Shown here: positions 27,689 through 36,459 of the stretch, one piece after another
Layout of the letters: the number at the start of each line of letters is the position of its first letter
How positions within the stretch are numbered: the first letter of the stretch is position 1
Source of the DNA: Aromatoleum aromaticum EbN1
Lineage (GTDB): Bacteria; Pseudomonadota; Gammaproteobacteria; Burkholderiales; Rhodocyclaceae
Assembly (NCBI RefSeq): GCF_000025965.1
Contig: NC_006513.1
Span: 3,961,400 to 4,025,399 of the forward strand
DNA length: 64,000 bases
Direction of reading: 5' to 3'
Program-made: the position numbers and the translations under genes
Notes under the pieces: generated by a model
What the model saw: the letters and a program-made list of their open reading frames with translations, nothing else
Database searches by the model: none
What the model was told of the DNA's origin: nothing

Positions 27689-28236
27689 TGCATCACCCTC
27701 GTGCGTTGCACCGCCGCGTACGGGACGCGGCGCTTCGGATGCAGCCCTGCGGGGGAATGCCGATGGCCGGGGCGGTCCGGATGGGCCTTGGCCGGACCGC
27801 CGGAGCGGTCGATGGGCGGGAGTCTGGATAATGGCCCGCGGCGGCTGCACGTTGAACGGGATCCGCGGCGTGCGCGTCCCGGGCAAGGTGCCGTGCGGGG
27901 GTGAGGCTTCAGCCTCGGTGGTAGCCCCGCACGGCCCGGAAAAGCACGGCGGGAGACCCTGTAACCTTGAATCGGAGCGGAGTCGGCAGATCGTGCAGCG
28001 GTGAGATCATGCAGCGCGCACGCACGCGATCGCACGCGCGCAGTTGTGCGCGACAGGAGGCGAGGCGGTGGTGGGCTGGCATGGGCATGCGCTGCTCGAT
28101 CAGGGGGAAGGCCGCATTGTAACCCAGGATGCGAATGCTGTCCGCTTCGGGCGGCCAGGCTGTGAGAGCTGTGTGGATCAGGAGATCAATCGACAGGTTT
28201 CGAGTTGAAGCGACGTTGCCACAAAGGTCCGGTCGC
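27689..28236. other. Intergenic region, no gene recognised
   Basis: The 548 bases upstream of the solenoid gene and downstream of the RES toxin gene hold only short frames of shadow character and alternating CGCA/GCGC tracts near 28010-28060. Nothing functional was recognised apart from room for the solenoid operon promoter. Confidence 0.5.
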
Positions 28237-28704
28237 TCATTGTCGAGGAGGACGCTCGAAAAGACGGCGGTCCCAGACGACTGGTTGCGGGGGAGCAATG
28301 ACGAGCTGCCGCGCGTCCGGGTGCGCCGGATTGACCAGTACGTTCCATTCGAGATGCGCGACCACCGATGGGATAAACAGCAAGGCGCTGCGCGCTTCGC
28401 GCAGCCAGGCATCACCGAAAGCCCGCGCTTCGATGCTTTCGGGCTGATCCCACCCTTGCGGGAGCCGTTCTGTGGGCCAACGTTCCCGAGAGACCTCAGT
28501 GGGCACTTGGGCAACCAGGTATTGATGGGTTCGGGGCACTCTCCCGACCGCCGAATGCGCGAGGATCTCGAGCATTGCACAAGCATAGGACTGTGCCCCG
28601 TAAATGACCGGCGTCCCGGGACTGTTCCATCGACCGCCAATGAGCGCCGCACCGGTTCCGTCCCAAATGGGTAAGCGCCCGTCGGCGATTCTGAAAATCT
28701 GCAT
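28237..28704 (-). CDS. RES-domain toxin (NAD+ phosphorylase family)
   Basis: A 155-residue RES-domain protein. RES toxins of Xre-RES modules degrade NAD+. Family residues are visible: GGRWNSPGTPVIYG at 23-36 with Arg25, Trp26 and Asn27, and the glutamate in CAMLEILAH at about 46. A late HLEWNVLVNP segment is also typical. The ATG overlaps the stop of the upstream antitoxin gene by one base (TGATG), so translation is coupled. Length and domain appear intact. Confidence 0.9.
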   Translation of the reverse strand: MQIFRIADGRLPIWDGTGAALIGGRWNSPGTPVIYGAQSYACAMLEILAHSAVGRVPRTHQYLVAQVPTEVSRERWPTERLPQGWDQPESIEARAFGDAWLREARSALLFIPSVVAHLEWNVLVNPAHPDARQLVIAPPQPVVWDRRLFERPPRQ

Positions 28705-29129
28705 CAGGCGGAAAGGCCGTAGAACAGGCGTCCGAGCAGTTCCTCAACTCGTCGCGCGCCGAGCTCGGTCAGGGATACGTCGAGCGGCGTGCGTCCGTTG
28801 AGCATTGGGTGAGGCCCGTTCAGAAACTCGCGCGCATCGTCGTCAGAGTCCCATACGAACTGTGCCGTTGCGAAGACCCGAGCAAGCCGCTCCGCGCGTT
28901 CAGACTCTTCGGCGCTCAGGAGGTCACGCCGCCGCTTGAAGGTCGCCTCAGGGACGATCCGATAGAGCAGTTCGCGTCGTGCCTCCGTCGACTCGGCGAT
29001 TCGCGCGATGCTCGCCCGCAATGCCTCTTTGGGCAAGCCGCGTGAAACCTGGTCATCGAGCTCCGCAAACGAGTGGGGCGTGGTGGAGAGGGCCATCACT
29101 GCCGCGATGCGGTCTGGCGTCACTAACAT
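28704..29129 (-). CDS. Xre/MbcA/ParS-family antitoxin of the RES toxin
   Basis: A 141-residue antitoxin. The C-terminal half (about 85-141) contains the ParS/MbcA toxin-binding domain: AREFLNGPHPMLNGRTPLDV followed by a GARRVEELLGRLFYG helix. The N-terminal half is a putative DNA-binding Xre-like helical domain. GAGGTGAGGAAAC precedes the ATG. The upstream region has an inverted repeat (GTATCA at 29146-29151, TGATAC at 29176-29181) that could be its operator. First gene of the two-gene module. Confidence 0.9.
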   Translation of the reverse strand: MLVTPDRIAAVMALSTTPHSFAELDDQVSRGLPKEALRASIARIAESTEARRELLYRIVPEATFKRRRDLLSAEESERAERLARVFATAQFVWDSDDDAREFLNGPHPMLNGRTPLDVSLTELGARRVEELLGRLFYGLSA

Positions 29130-29304
29130 GTTTCCTCACCTCTTGGTATCAATTGCTCTATTAGCATGGATCAAGTGATACTCGAATGCAAGGCAGCGAC
29201 TCACGGACGAATTGTCTTTTCGCGTAGCCCCTATCCCCGCCCTGCACAGATACGCATACGTCCTTATCGTCCGTGGCGCCGCCGCAGGGCACACCCAAAA
29301 CCGA

Positions 29305-29333
29305 AGTGGCCTGCTCACGGGCAGGCCACTTTT
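29305..29333. terminator. Strong hairpin between the xre antitoxin and kinase genes
   Basis: AGTGGCCTGC (29305-29314) and GCAGGCCACT (29321-29330) form a perfect 10-bp stem with a 6-base loop. Four T residues follow on the plus strand; on the minus strand the hairpin is followed by TCGGTTTT. It lies 72 bases after the kinase stop, so its probable job is to end the regulator-lipoprotein-kinase transcript. Confidence 0.7.
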
Positions 29334-29404
29334 GTAGAATGTTTATAACCGTTTGGGATACTACGTTTTGCTGACCACTTGAGTCTTTAGGAGGACACAC
29401 CGGT

Positions 29405-31705
29405 TCACACGAGGTCGGCAATTGCGGCGACGACCCCGCGCACATCGCTTGGCAGGAAGGGTTTTTCGATTACCGGACGGCCGCACGCGGCGGCAAACTC
29501 GCGCAAGCCATCGGTCAAGGTATCGCCGGTCACGAAAACCACGCGACCGGCCTGCTCGGGCCAGCGTCGCTCGACCTCCTGATACAATGCTCGCCCATCG
29601 AGATCGGGCATGCGGATGTCCGTGAGGATCACGTCGTAGCACTCTGTGGCCATGCGGTCCAACGCTTCTCGCCCGGAACTGGCGGTGACCACGCGATGCC
29701 TCGCATCGGTCAGCATCTCGGCCAGAGTCTCGCGAATTTCCGCTTCGTCGTCGACGACGAGTATCGCACGTTCGCTCGGGCTCTTCTCCACAGGCGGCGG
29801 GGCAGCGGCAACGCCTGCGTCGGCACTGCTCACGGGCAGTGCGATAGTGAACTCGGCACCGCCTTCGACCGGACAGTCGACGGTAAGCGTGCCGCCATGG
29901 GCCTCGACGATACCCAGACACACCGCCAGGCCGACGCCAGTGCCGACGCCCACAGGCTTGGTGGTGAAGTAAGGCTCGAAGACCCGTGCGCGAAGACCCG
30001 CCGGAATGCCGGGCCCGTTATCGGCGACGATGATGCGGATCACGTCGCCGGTCGGGTCGTAACGGCTGGTCAAGCGAATTCGGCGCGGCCCCGGCTGATC
30101 TTGCAGCGCTTGCTGCGCGTTGATGATCAGGTTGAGGAACACTTGGTGGAGCTGGTCGGTGTCGGCGAGCACTGCCGGGAGATTATCTGCAAGATCGAGC
30201 GACACGTCGATTCCACTGGTACGAACAGCGTAGCTGGTGATGTCTAGCGCTGCCGATACGACCTCGTTGATGGCTACGGACACCCGCTCGGGTTGTTGCT
30301 GCCGAGCCATGGCGAGGAAGGTTCGCACGATGCGCGCGCATCGCTCCGCGGCAATACGGATTTTTGCTGCAGCGGCCTGGGTCGCCGGATCCCCTTGCTC
30401 CTCCAGCATGACTGCCCGCGCCACGACCACGGAAAGCGGATTGTTGAGCTCGTGAGCGACGCCGGCGAGCAGCGACCCGAGCGCAGCCAGTTTCTCGCGT
30501 TGATGCAGGCTTTCGCGATGGCGTGCCAGCTCCTCTTCCGAGCGCTTCTTTTCGGTGACATCGCGCGTGATCATCAGCACATGCGGCTTTCCCTGATATT
30601 GCATCGGAATGCCGTGAACCTCGACTTCAATCGTGGCGCCATCCTTGCGCAAATCGGTGAGCTCCACATGCAAGGGCTCGCCGGCAACGATCGATCGCAG
30701 CAGATCCGGATGGTAGGACGGGCCGACGAATTTGCTCAGCGGCGAAGCCCGGTGCTCCGCTTCGCTGTAGCCGTAGATCTTCCATAGCGCCGGATTGGCA
30801 TCGACCATTTCCGCGGCGGCATTCCACAGGGCCAGCCCGTCGATCGACGCATTGAACATGGATCGATACTGCTCTTCGCTATTCTCCAGCGCTTGCTGCA
30901 CGCGGGCGCGTTCGGCAATATCCTGACGCAAGCGGGTTTGCGTCTCGGCCACGTCGTCCGCCATCACATCAAAAGCTCGACTCAGCCGGCCGAGCTCGTC
31001 GCGACCACGCAGGTTGCTGCGGGCGGCGAGATTTCCGGCCGCGAGTTGTTCGGCGGCGCCTACCAATCGCGCAGTGCGCCGCGTCAGGAGGAAATGGAAC
31101 GCCAGCCACATCGTCAGGGCAAGCGCGATCACCCATCCGGCCCAATAGATCGACTGCTGCAGCACCCGGGCTCGCGCCTCCGCCGTGGACCGCTTGAGAT
31201 CGTAGGCGAGGAACAGGCTGCCGGCCCGCGAGGGACGGAGTTCCTCGCGCTCGCTCCCCATCAGGATTCCGGCGTAGGCGAGCAATGCATTGTTTGCGGC
31301 ATCGTGGGTGACTCTCGCCCGGCGTTCGCGAATCGCCCCGGCCGCCTGCTCGAGATCGAACTGCGGCAGCACGTCGGTGATCGGCTGGCCCAGCCACGCT
31401 CGACGCGTCGTCGCGATCACTGACTGCCGGTCATCCGTGAGGACGACGACGATGTAGTCGTGGTTGTGTGCGAGCACCGCAATCTCGCGTTGCGCGGTCA
31501 CGTCGTCGCCCTTGAGCAGCATGTACTCCAGCGTGCTTTGCAGCCGCGACATCTCCTGAGCGAGACGTTTGCGGCTCTCCTCCTCCGCGGCCAGTTCGGC
31601 ACGCGGCACGTGGTAGACGAAATTGAAAGCACTCAACGTCGCGGCAAACACCAGCAGGATGAGCGGGACCGTGAGCCTGAGCGAGGCCGGAATGCGAATG
31701 CTCAC
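29405..31705 (-). CDS. Hybrid sensor histidine kinase with PAS and receiver domains
   Basis: A 766-residue inner-membrane sensor. Helices at about 11-31 and 187-208 enclose a periplasmic domain; HAMP follows (about 208-262), then a PAS domain (about 278-385). The HisKA phosphoacceptor is His419 in LLAGVAHELNNPLS. The ATPase domain has LIINAQQAL (N box), ADNGPGIP (G1) and GTGVGLAV (G2). A C-terminal receiver contains VDDEAEI and the phospho-Asp in ILTDIRMPD. The ATG overlaps the stop of the binding-lipoprotein gene by four bases, tying the two functionally. Confidence 0.93.
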   Translation of the reverse strand: MSIRIPASLRLTVPLILLVFAATLSAFNFVYHVPRAELAAEEESRKRLAQEMSRLQSTLEYMLLKGDDVTAQREIAVLAHNHDYIVVVLTDDRQSVIATTRRAWLGQPITDVLPQFDLEQAAGAIRERRARVTHDAANNALLAYAGILMGSEREELRPSRAGSLFLAYDLKRSTAEARARVLQQSIYWAGWVIALALTMWLAFHFLLTRRTARLVGAAEQLAAGNLAARSNLRGRDELGRLSRAFDVMADDVAETQTRLRQDIAERARVQQALENSEEQYRSMFNASIDGLALWNAAAEMVDANPALWKIYGYSEAEHRASPLSKFVGPSYHPDLLRSIVAGEPLHVELTDLRKDGATIEVEVHGIPMQYQGKPHVLMITRDVTEKKRSEEELARHRESLHQREKLAALGSLLAGVAHELNNPLSVVVARAVMLEEQGDPATQAAAAKIRIAAERCARIVRTFLAMARQQQPERVSVAINEVVSAALDITSYAVRTSGIDVSLDLADNLPAVLADTDQLHQVFLNLIINAQQALQDQPGPRRIRLTSRYDPTGDVIRIIVADNGPGIPAGLRARVFEPYFTTKPVGVGTGVGLAVCLGIVEAHGGTLTVDCPVEGGAEFTIALPVSSADAGVAAAPPPVEKSPSERAILVVDDEAEIRETLAEMLTDARHRVVTASSGREALDRMATECYDVILTDIRMPDLDGRALYQEVERRWPEQAGRVVFVTGDTLTDGLREFAAACGRPVIEKPFLPSDVRGVVAAIADLV

Positions 31706-32682
31706 GGCGGTGAGCTCGCCAAGGGGCCCGGTGCAAGCACTTCATTGATTTCAATCGGGGCACGCAGCAACTTCTCTTCCTGCATCAAGGCCATCAATCG
31801 GCGCCCGGTGACCGCCAGCTCGGGTGTCGGGCCCCCGAGCATCCTGAGGTTTTCCTCGCGGGACGGGATGTGGAGACCCTTCAGCGCGTCGAGGAACTGC
31901 TCGCCAGTCGTCTGTTGGCGTATGCCCATGCGGCGCGCCGCATCCCTGGGCTCGCGCTTCAGATAATCGAGCGCGCTGAACCAGCCGCTCAGCAGGGCCT
32001 GAACCGCGTTGGGCTGTTTTTCGAGTACGGTCGCTCGCACCGCGACGAGATCGACGATCTCGCCGGGAATCTGCGTGCTGTCGAACAGCGTCGTCGCGCC
32101 GGCGCGCAGCAACTGCGTGCGGTACGGGTCGAAAGTGACGGCCCCATCCACCTGGCCTTTCACGAAAGCGCTGGGCTGCTCGTTCGACTCGAGGTGGACG
32201 ACATCGACGTCGCTCGCCCGCATTCCGTTGAGCGCCAGGGCCCGGCTCAAGACGTAGGCACCCAGTGCACCGCTTTCCACCGCGACCGGCTTGCCCTTGA
32301 GATCCGTCATCGAGCGCATCCCAGGACGGCCCACGACGACATCCGCACCATGGGACACGTCCACGACCAGGATGATCCGTGGTTGCATCCCATCCACAGC
32401 GAGCCCGAAAAGCTCGTCGAGGCTGATCACCATGCCGTCGATCGCCTCGTTGCGAAAGGCCCGCAGCACTTCGCTCGCCGACGGATATTCGACGAGTTGC
32501 ACGACCTCGGGATTCAGGTGACCCAGTTCCCGCGCCAGGTAGAGCGGTTCGCTACCGATCCACACGTTGGTGCCGATGCGCAGCGCGGATTCCGGCTCGC
32601 GCATGCACCCGGCAAGGGGGAGCATGAGCGCGATGCACGCCAGAGCGACCCAATGTTTCCTAATCCAAAGCCACGTTTTCAC
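31702..32682 (-). CDS. SsuA/TauA-like substrate-binding lipoprotein
   Basis: A 326-residue periplasmic binding protein of the NMT1/SsuA/TauA class. A signal peptide ends in the lipobox LAGC with Cys26 as the lipidated residue. The mature part begins LRIGTNVWIGSEPLYLA and contains LKGKPVAVESGALGAYVL, as is typical of NitT/TauT binding proteins. No permease or ATPase gene is near; instead it lies between an OmpR-type regulator (6 bases) and a hybrid kinase (4-base overlap). A sensory co-receptor role is therefore likelier than transport. The ligand (nitrate, sulfonate, pyrimidine precursor or other) is unknown. Confidence 0.85.
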   Translation of the reverse strand: MKTWLWIRKHWVALACIALMLPLAGCMREPESALRIGTNVWIGSEPLYLARELGHLNPEVVQLVEYPSASEVLRAFRNEAIDGMVISLDELFGLAVDGMQPRIILVVDVSHGADVVVGRPGMRSMTDLKGKPVAVESGALGAYVLSRALALNGMRASDVDVVHLESNEQPSAFVKGQVDGAVTFDPYRTQLLRAGATTLFDSTQIPGEIVDLVAVRATVLEKQPNAVQALLSGWFSALDYLKREPRDAARRMGIRQQTTGEQFLDALKGLHIPSREENLRMLGGPTPELAVTGRRLMALMQEEKLLRAPIEINEVLAPGPLASSPP

Positions 32683-32688
32683 TTGGCT

Positions 32689-33399
32689 TCACTCTCCGCT
32701 TGGGACGAACACATAACCCGCGTTGCGCACGGTCCTGATGAACCGGGGATGCTCGGGATCAGGCTCGATCTTCTTGCGCAGGCGCATAACGCGCAGGTCG
32801 ACGCTGCGGTCGAAAGGGTCCATGTCGCGCTGCTGGCTCAGATTCAGGATGCGTTCGCGAGACAGCGCGCGGTTGGGGTTTTCCACCAGCGCCTTCAGCA
32901 GATCGAACTCCAGTGGCGACATTGGCACGTCATTGGCCACCTCGTCGGTGAGCCGATGCGCGCCGAGGTCGAACACGCAACGCCCGACGCGCACGCGGGC
33001 AGCGCCAAGGTCGGCGCTCGCAGCCAGCGACGTGCGACGCAGCACGCTCTTGACGCGGGCAAGGAGTTCACGCGGGTCGAAGGGCTTGGATACGTAGTCG
33101 TCTGCGCCCATCTCCAGTCCGACGATGCGGTCCACAACGGTACCAGCGGAAGTCAGCATCACGATCGCGATCCTCGCGTAGTGCTCGCGCAGGTACCGCG
33201 TCAGGCTCAGGCCATCCTCGCCGGGCATGGAGATGTCTACGAGCGCCACGTCGACCGGACTCCCGGCGGCGATCTCGCGCGCATCGCCGGCGTTGGCCGC
33301 GCACAGAGCCGCGTAGCCCTGCGCGACGAAGTATTCCTCCAGCACCTCGCGCACGCCCGGCTCATCGTCGACGATCAGGATAGTGGCTTTGGGGCTCAT
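32689..33399 (-). CDS. OmpR-family response regulator
   Basis: A 236-residue regulator. The receiver domain (5-118) has the acidic pair Asp11-Asp12, phospho-Asp55 in VALVDISMP, and the Lys of VSKPFDP. The winged-helix DNA-binding domain (about 135-235) ends in RTVRNAGYVFVPSGE. The ATG at 33399 begins the canonical receiver; the extra codons upstream are rejected. First gene of a unit with the binding lipoprotein and hybrid kinase. Its phosphodonor is presumably that kinase. Confidence 0.93.
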   Translation of the reverse strand: MSPKATILIVDDEPGVREVLEEYFVAQGYAALCAANAGDAREIAAGSPVDVALVDISMPGEDGLSLTRYLREHYARIAIVMLTSAGTVVDRIVGLEMGADDYVSKPFDPRELLARVKSVLRRTSLAASADLGAARVRVGRCVFDLGAHRLTDEVANDVPMSPLEFDLLKALVENPNRALSRERILNLSQQRDMDPFDRSVDLRVMRLRKKIEPDPEHPRFIRTVRNAGYVFVPSGE

Positions 33400-33706
33400 G
33401 GAGGCACGCCCTCTCCTTTGGCCTTGCGGGTACGGCAACGATCGGTTTCGAGACTGCCTGCTGCATGGGCCTTATTTCCCAAGCTAGCACATGCAATCAC
33501 TCATTGCCCCTTGGACGGGACGCACGCACCGTGGAACGAAAGCCTGAAACAAACGAAACAAGAACGGCCCCGCGCTGAAGTTCGCCTGCCATGGCGGCTC
33601 AATAGACTGGCCCTCAATCCAGACGCCAGCCGATTCACCGCGACATCGCCCGCGGTTCCCGGGAGGCCGATCGGAGGGTGAGCCCACGCAACTCAAGGAG
33701 AAGACC
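33400..33706. promoter_or_regulatory. Divergent promoter region of the signalling unit and the diiron gene
   Basis: These 307 bases separate the response regulator from the diiron protein gene and must hold both promoters. AAACAAACGAAACAAGAACG near 33547-33566 is notably A-rich for this DNA. No clear -10/-35 pair or operator could be assigned. Confidence 0.4.
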
Positions 33707-34642
33707 ATGGAGGCCATGCAGCACACAGCCAGCAGCGATCGCTACGCCAAGTGCATCGAAGCATCGAAGCGCGTCCGCTGGGACATCGATCGCGACGTGA
33801 TTCGCGGCCGCAAGTTCGACCTCTCGAAGAAGTTCCTGCCCGACGGACTGTCGAAGATCGAGCGTCTGTCCTTCCTCGATGCCGATGAAAGACGGCTGGT
33901 GAGCCAGATCCAGGGGCGTACGTACGCCAACCTTTTCCGGCTCGTCGAACGCTACATCGGCGCCAAGATGCTCGAGATCAGCCGCGAGCATTCGCTCGGC
34001 GACCAGACCGCACTCGAGGCGCTCGTGCGCTTCACCGATGAGGAATTGAAGCATCAGGAACTGTTCCGCCGCATCGAGGCGATGATTGCCGAAGACATGT
34101 CTCCCGGCTACACCTTCCTTCCAAGGCCAAACGACGTCGCGACCGCCGTGCTCAGCAAATCGACCTGGGCAGTGCTTGGACTAACTTGCCATATCGAGCT
34201 CTTTACGCAGGCGCACTACCGCCAGAGCATCGAACCGGACATCGCGCTGTCCGAGCTTTGGAAGGACGTTTTCCTGTTCCATTGGAAAGAGGAGTCACAG
34301 CACGCGATTCTCGACGAACTCGAATGGCGGCGCGAGAACGCCAAGCTGACGCCTGAAGAGCGCGATTCAGCCGTAGCCGATCTCATCGACCTGGTCACTG
34401 CGGTCGACGGCCTCCTGCAGGTGCAGGCAAAGGCCGACGCTGAGTATTTCCTGCGCGTGTGCGACCGGACTTTCGACGATGCGCAGGTGGAGCAACTGCA
34501 CGAGACGATGCTGCAGGCCTATCGCTGGCAGTACATCGTTTCGGGCGTCGCGGACAAGCGCTTCCAGAAGATCCTCGGCGGCCTGATCACAGAGCCGCAA
34601 TTCGACCGCATCGGCATGGCGCTCGCACCCATCATGCAATGA
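33707..34642 (+). CDS. Ferritin-like diiron protein (AurF-like)
   Basis: A 311-residue, mostly helical protein with a four-helix diiron signature: Glu81 in LVERYIGAK, E113-x-x-H116 in DEELKHQ, Glu164 in CHIELFTQ and E196-x-x-H199 in KEESQHAIL. The pattern E..ExxH..E..ExxH fits diiron oxygenases/oxidases of the ferritin-like superfamily; p-aminobenzoate N-oxygenase (AurF) is the nearest well-known relative that comes to mind. Substrate unknown. The start is supported by AAGGAG six bases upstream. Followed on the same strand by a DUF3455 gene and a methyltransferase gene. Confidence 0.7.
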   Translation: MEAMQHTASSDRYAKCIEASKRVRWDIDRDVIRGRKFDLSKKFLPDGLSKIERLSFLDADERRLVSQIQGRTYANLFRLVERYIGAKMLEISREHSLGDQTALEALVRFTDEELKHQELFRRIEAMIAEDMSPGYTFLPRPNDVATAVLSKSTWAVLGLTCHIELFTQAHYRQSIEPDIALSELWKDVFLFHWKEESQHAILDELEWRRENAKLTPEERDSAVADLIDLVTAVDGLLQVQAKADAEYFLRVCDRTFDDAQVEQLHETMLQAYRWQYIVSGVADKRFQKILGGLITEPQFDRIGMALAPIMQ

Positions 34643-34743
34643 CCGCGAGCTGCGAACCCGGGTTCGTGGCCGGCAATTGCCCCTTTCTGCTTGGCCGCAG
34701 CACCGGCCCGTCTTCAAACCTTTGGCATTGACAGGATACTGAG

Positions 34744-35280
34744 ATGAAAGACCGAACGGTAATGAGGCTGTCCCTTGCGGGGCTTGTCCTGGGCTGCACA
34801 ACGTCCCAGGCCGGCACGCTTCCCGCCATCCCCGAAAGTCTGCGTCCGCCGGCGACCGAAATACTGGCGCTGGAGCTTGCCGCGAAGGGGGTGCAGATCT
34901 ACGAATGCAAAGCCCGCGCGGATGAGCCGACGCGATTCGAGTGGACGTTCAAGGCGCCGGAGGCCGACCTGTTCGACAGGGCCGGTCGCCGGATCGGCAA
35001 ACACTATGCCGGCCCGACCTGGGAATCCGATGACGGAAGCAAAGTGACCGCTGCGGTGAAGTCTCGGGACAACGGTCCGGACTCCAGTGCCATTCCATGG
35101 CTGCTGCTGGAGGCCAAATCCACGACGGGAAGCGGCGTCTTCAGTCGGACGACCAGCATCCAGCGCGCCCACACCGCCGGCGGCAATTCACCGGCGGAAA
35201 CCTGCAGCGAAGCGCAGGCGGGACAAGTATCGAGGATTGCTTACAGCGCGACCTACTACTTCTACGTCCCGAAGCCATAG
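34744..35280 (+). CDS. Exported DUF3455 protein
   Basis: A 178-residue protein with an N-terminal signal peptide (RLSLAGLVLGCTTSQA; cleavage near residue 23, or lipidation at the Cys of LGC). The mature part contains GVQIYECKA, EWTFKAPEADLFD, GKHYAGPTWE and the C-terminal YSATYYFYVPKP, which are characteristic of DUF3455. This family is common next to stress and oxidoreductase genes but has no established function. It begins 101 bases after the diiron gene, and its end lies 77 bases before the methyltransferase. Confidence 0.8.
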   Translation: MKDRTVMRLSLAGLVLGCTTSQAGTLPAIPESLRPPATEILALELAAKGVQIYECKARADEPTRFEWTFKAPEADLFDRAGRRIGKHYAGPTWESDDGSKVTAAVKSRDNGPDSSAIPWLLLEAKSTTGSGVFSRTTSIQRAHTAGGNSPAETCSEAQAGQVSRIAYSATYYFYVPKP

Positions 35281-35357
35281 CCGCGAAGTCGCGACCGGCC
35301 GCGTCGCCGGCGCAATCGGCCACTGCAGCTTCCTGTCGATTCACCCTGGAGAAGATC

Positions 35358-36218
35358 ATGTCCATCGTTGAAACCATGCCCATGCAAACTGCAACTGCCA
35401 CCCCGTCACCTGCCCCACCCGACTTTGCCGCGATCAAGGCGAAGCAGCAGGCCACTTGGGCGAGCGGCGACTTTGCCGTGATCGGCGTTACCCTGCAGAT
35501 CGTCGGCGAGTCACTCGCGGAAGCTGTCGATGTCAGGGCCGGTGAGCACGTCCTCGATGTGGCTGCCGGCAATGGCAACGCCACACTGGCGGCGGCGCGC
35601 CGCTTTGCATACGTCACTTCGACGGACTACGTGCCGGAACTGCTGGCGAAAGGGGCCACGCGTGCGAAGGCCGAGGGGCTCACCGTGACCTACCGGGTCG
35701 CGGATATCGAGGAGCTGCCGTTTGCCGATGCCAGCTTCGATGTCGTGCTGTCGACCTTCGGTGCGATGTTCGCCCCGCGCCATGCCCGCACGGCCGACGA
35801 GATGCTGCGCGTCGTTCGCCCCGGCGGCCGCATCGGCTTGGCGAGCTGGACGCCGGAAGGGTTCATCGGGCAGTTGTTCAAGGTAATCGGCGCACATCTC
35901 CCGCCGCCGGCGGGCCTGAGCTCTCCCGCGTTGTGGGGGACCGAGCCACATATGACTGAATTGTTCGGTACGCAGGCGGCGGAAATCCGCAGCGAGCGCA
36001 AGCACTTCAATTTCCGCTACGCATCGGCGGCGCACTGGATTCAGGTCTTTCGCGACTGCTACGGGCCGACGCACAAGGCATTCGCAGCGCTCGATCAAGC
36101 CGGCCAGGCAAAGCTCGAGGCCGACATTACGGCACTGCTGGAACGCCTGAACGTGGCGGGACCTGCTTCCCTTGTCGTGCCGGCTGAGTACGCTGAAGTC
36201 GTCATCACAAAGCATTGA
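35358..36218 (+). CDS. Class I SAM-dependent methyltransferase
   Basis: A 286-residue methyltransferase of the UbiE/Methyltransf_11 type. Motif I is VLDVAAGNGNATLAAARR at about residues 61-78, then DIEELPFADASFDVVLS (motif post-I/II) and RVVRPGGRIGLASW (motif III). The C-terminal part carries its own all-alpha substrate domain. The start at MSIVETMPMQ is set by GGAG six bases upstream; the frame is open before it but overlaps the DUF3455 gene. Substrate unknown; small molecule methylation is likely. Confidence 0.87.
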   Translation: MSIVETMPMQTATATPSPAPPDFAAIKAKQQATWASGDFAVIGVTLQIVGESLAEAVDVRAGEHVLDVAAGNGNATLAAARRFAYVTSTDYVPELLAKGATRAKAEGLTVTYRVADIEELPFADASFDVVLSTFGAMFAPRHARTADEMLRVVRPGGRIGLASWTPEGFIGQLFKVIGAHLPPPAGLSSPALWGTEPHMTELFGTQAAEIRSERKHFNFRYASAAHWIQVFRDCYGPTHKAFAALDQAGQAKLEADITALLERLNVAGPASLVVPAEYAEVVITKH

Positions 36219-36459
36219 CGAGGCCACCGTAAGGCGCTTGCTGATCCGCACATGCCGCTGGTCGGGCCAGTCGCAGGCAAGGAGACGCCATGGGCGAAAG
36301 GCTGGTGGGCTGCACCTTGCTTGCCAATCGGAGGCGTCTACGCTGAAACGAGCTAGGGGCTGGTTCATGCAGGTCACAAGCGGTTAGTGCGACATTTCAT
36401 GTTCGGGTATGTGCATCGCAATTGAATGTCATAACACGTTAGGCGAAACGGAGGAACAC

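Noticed and set aside
28010-28060. CGCA/GCGC-rich tract as a CRISPR or tandem repeat
   Set aside because: The units are irregular and short, with no spacers and no cas genes.
27909-28652. A 247-codon minus-strand frame over the RES toxin gene
   Set aside because: It overlaps the RES gene in another frame. The RES reading has family motifs and is coupled to its antitoxin.
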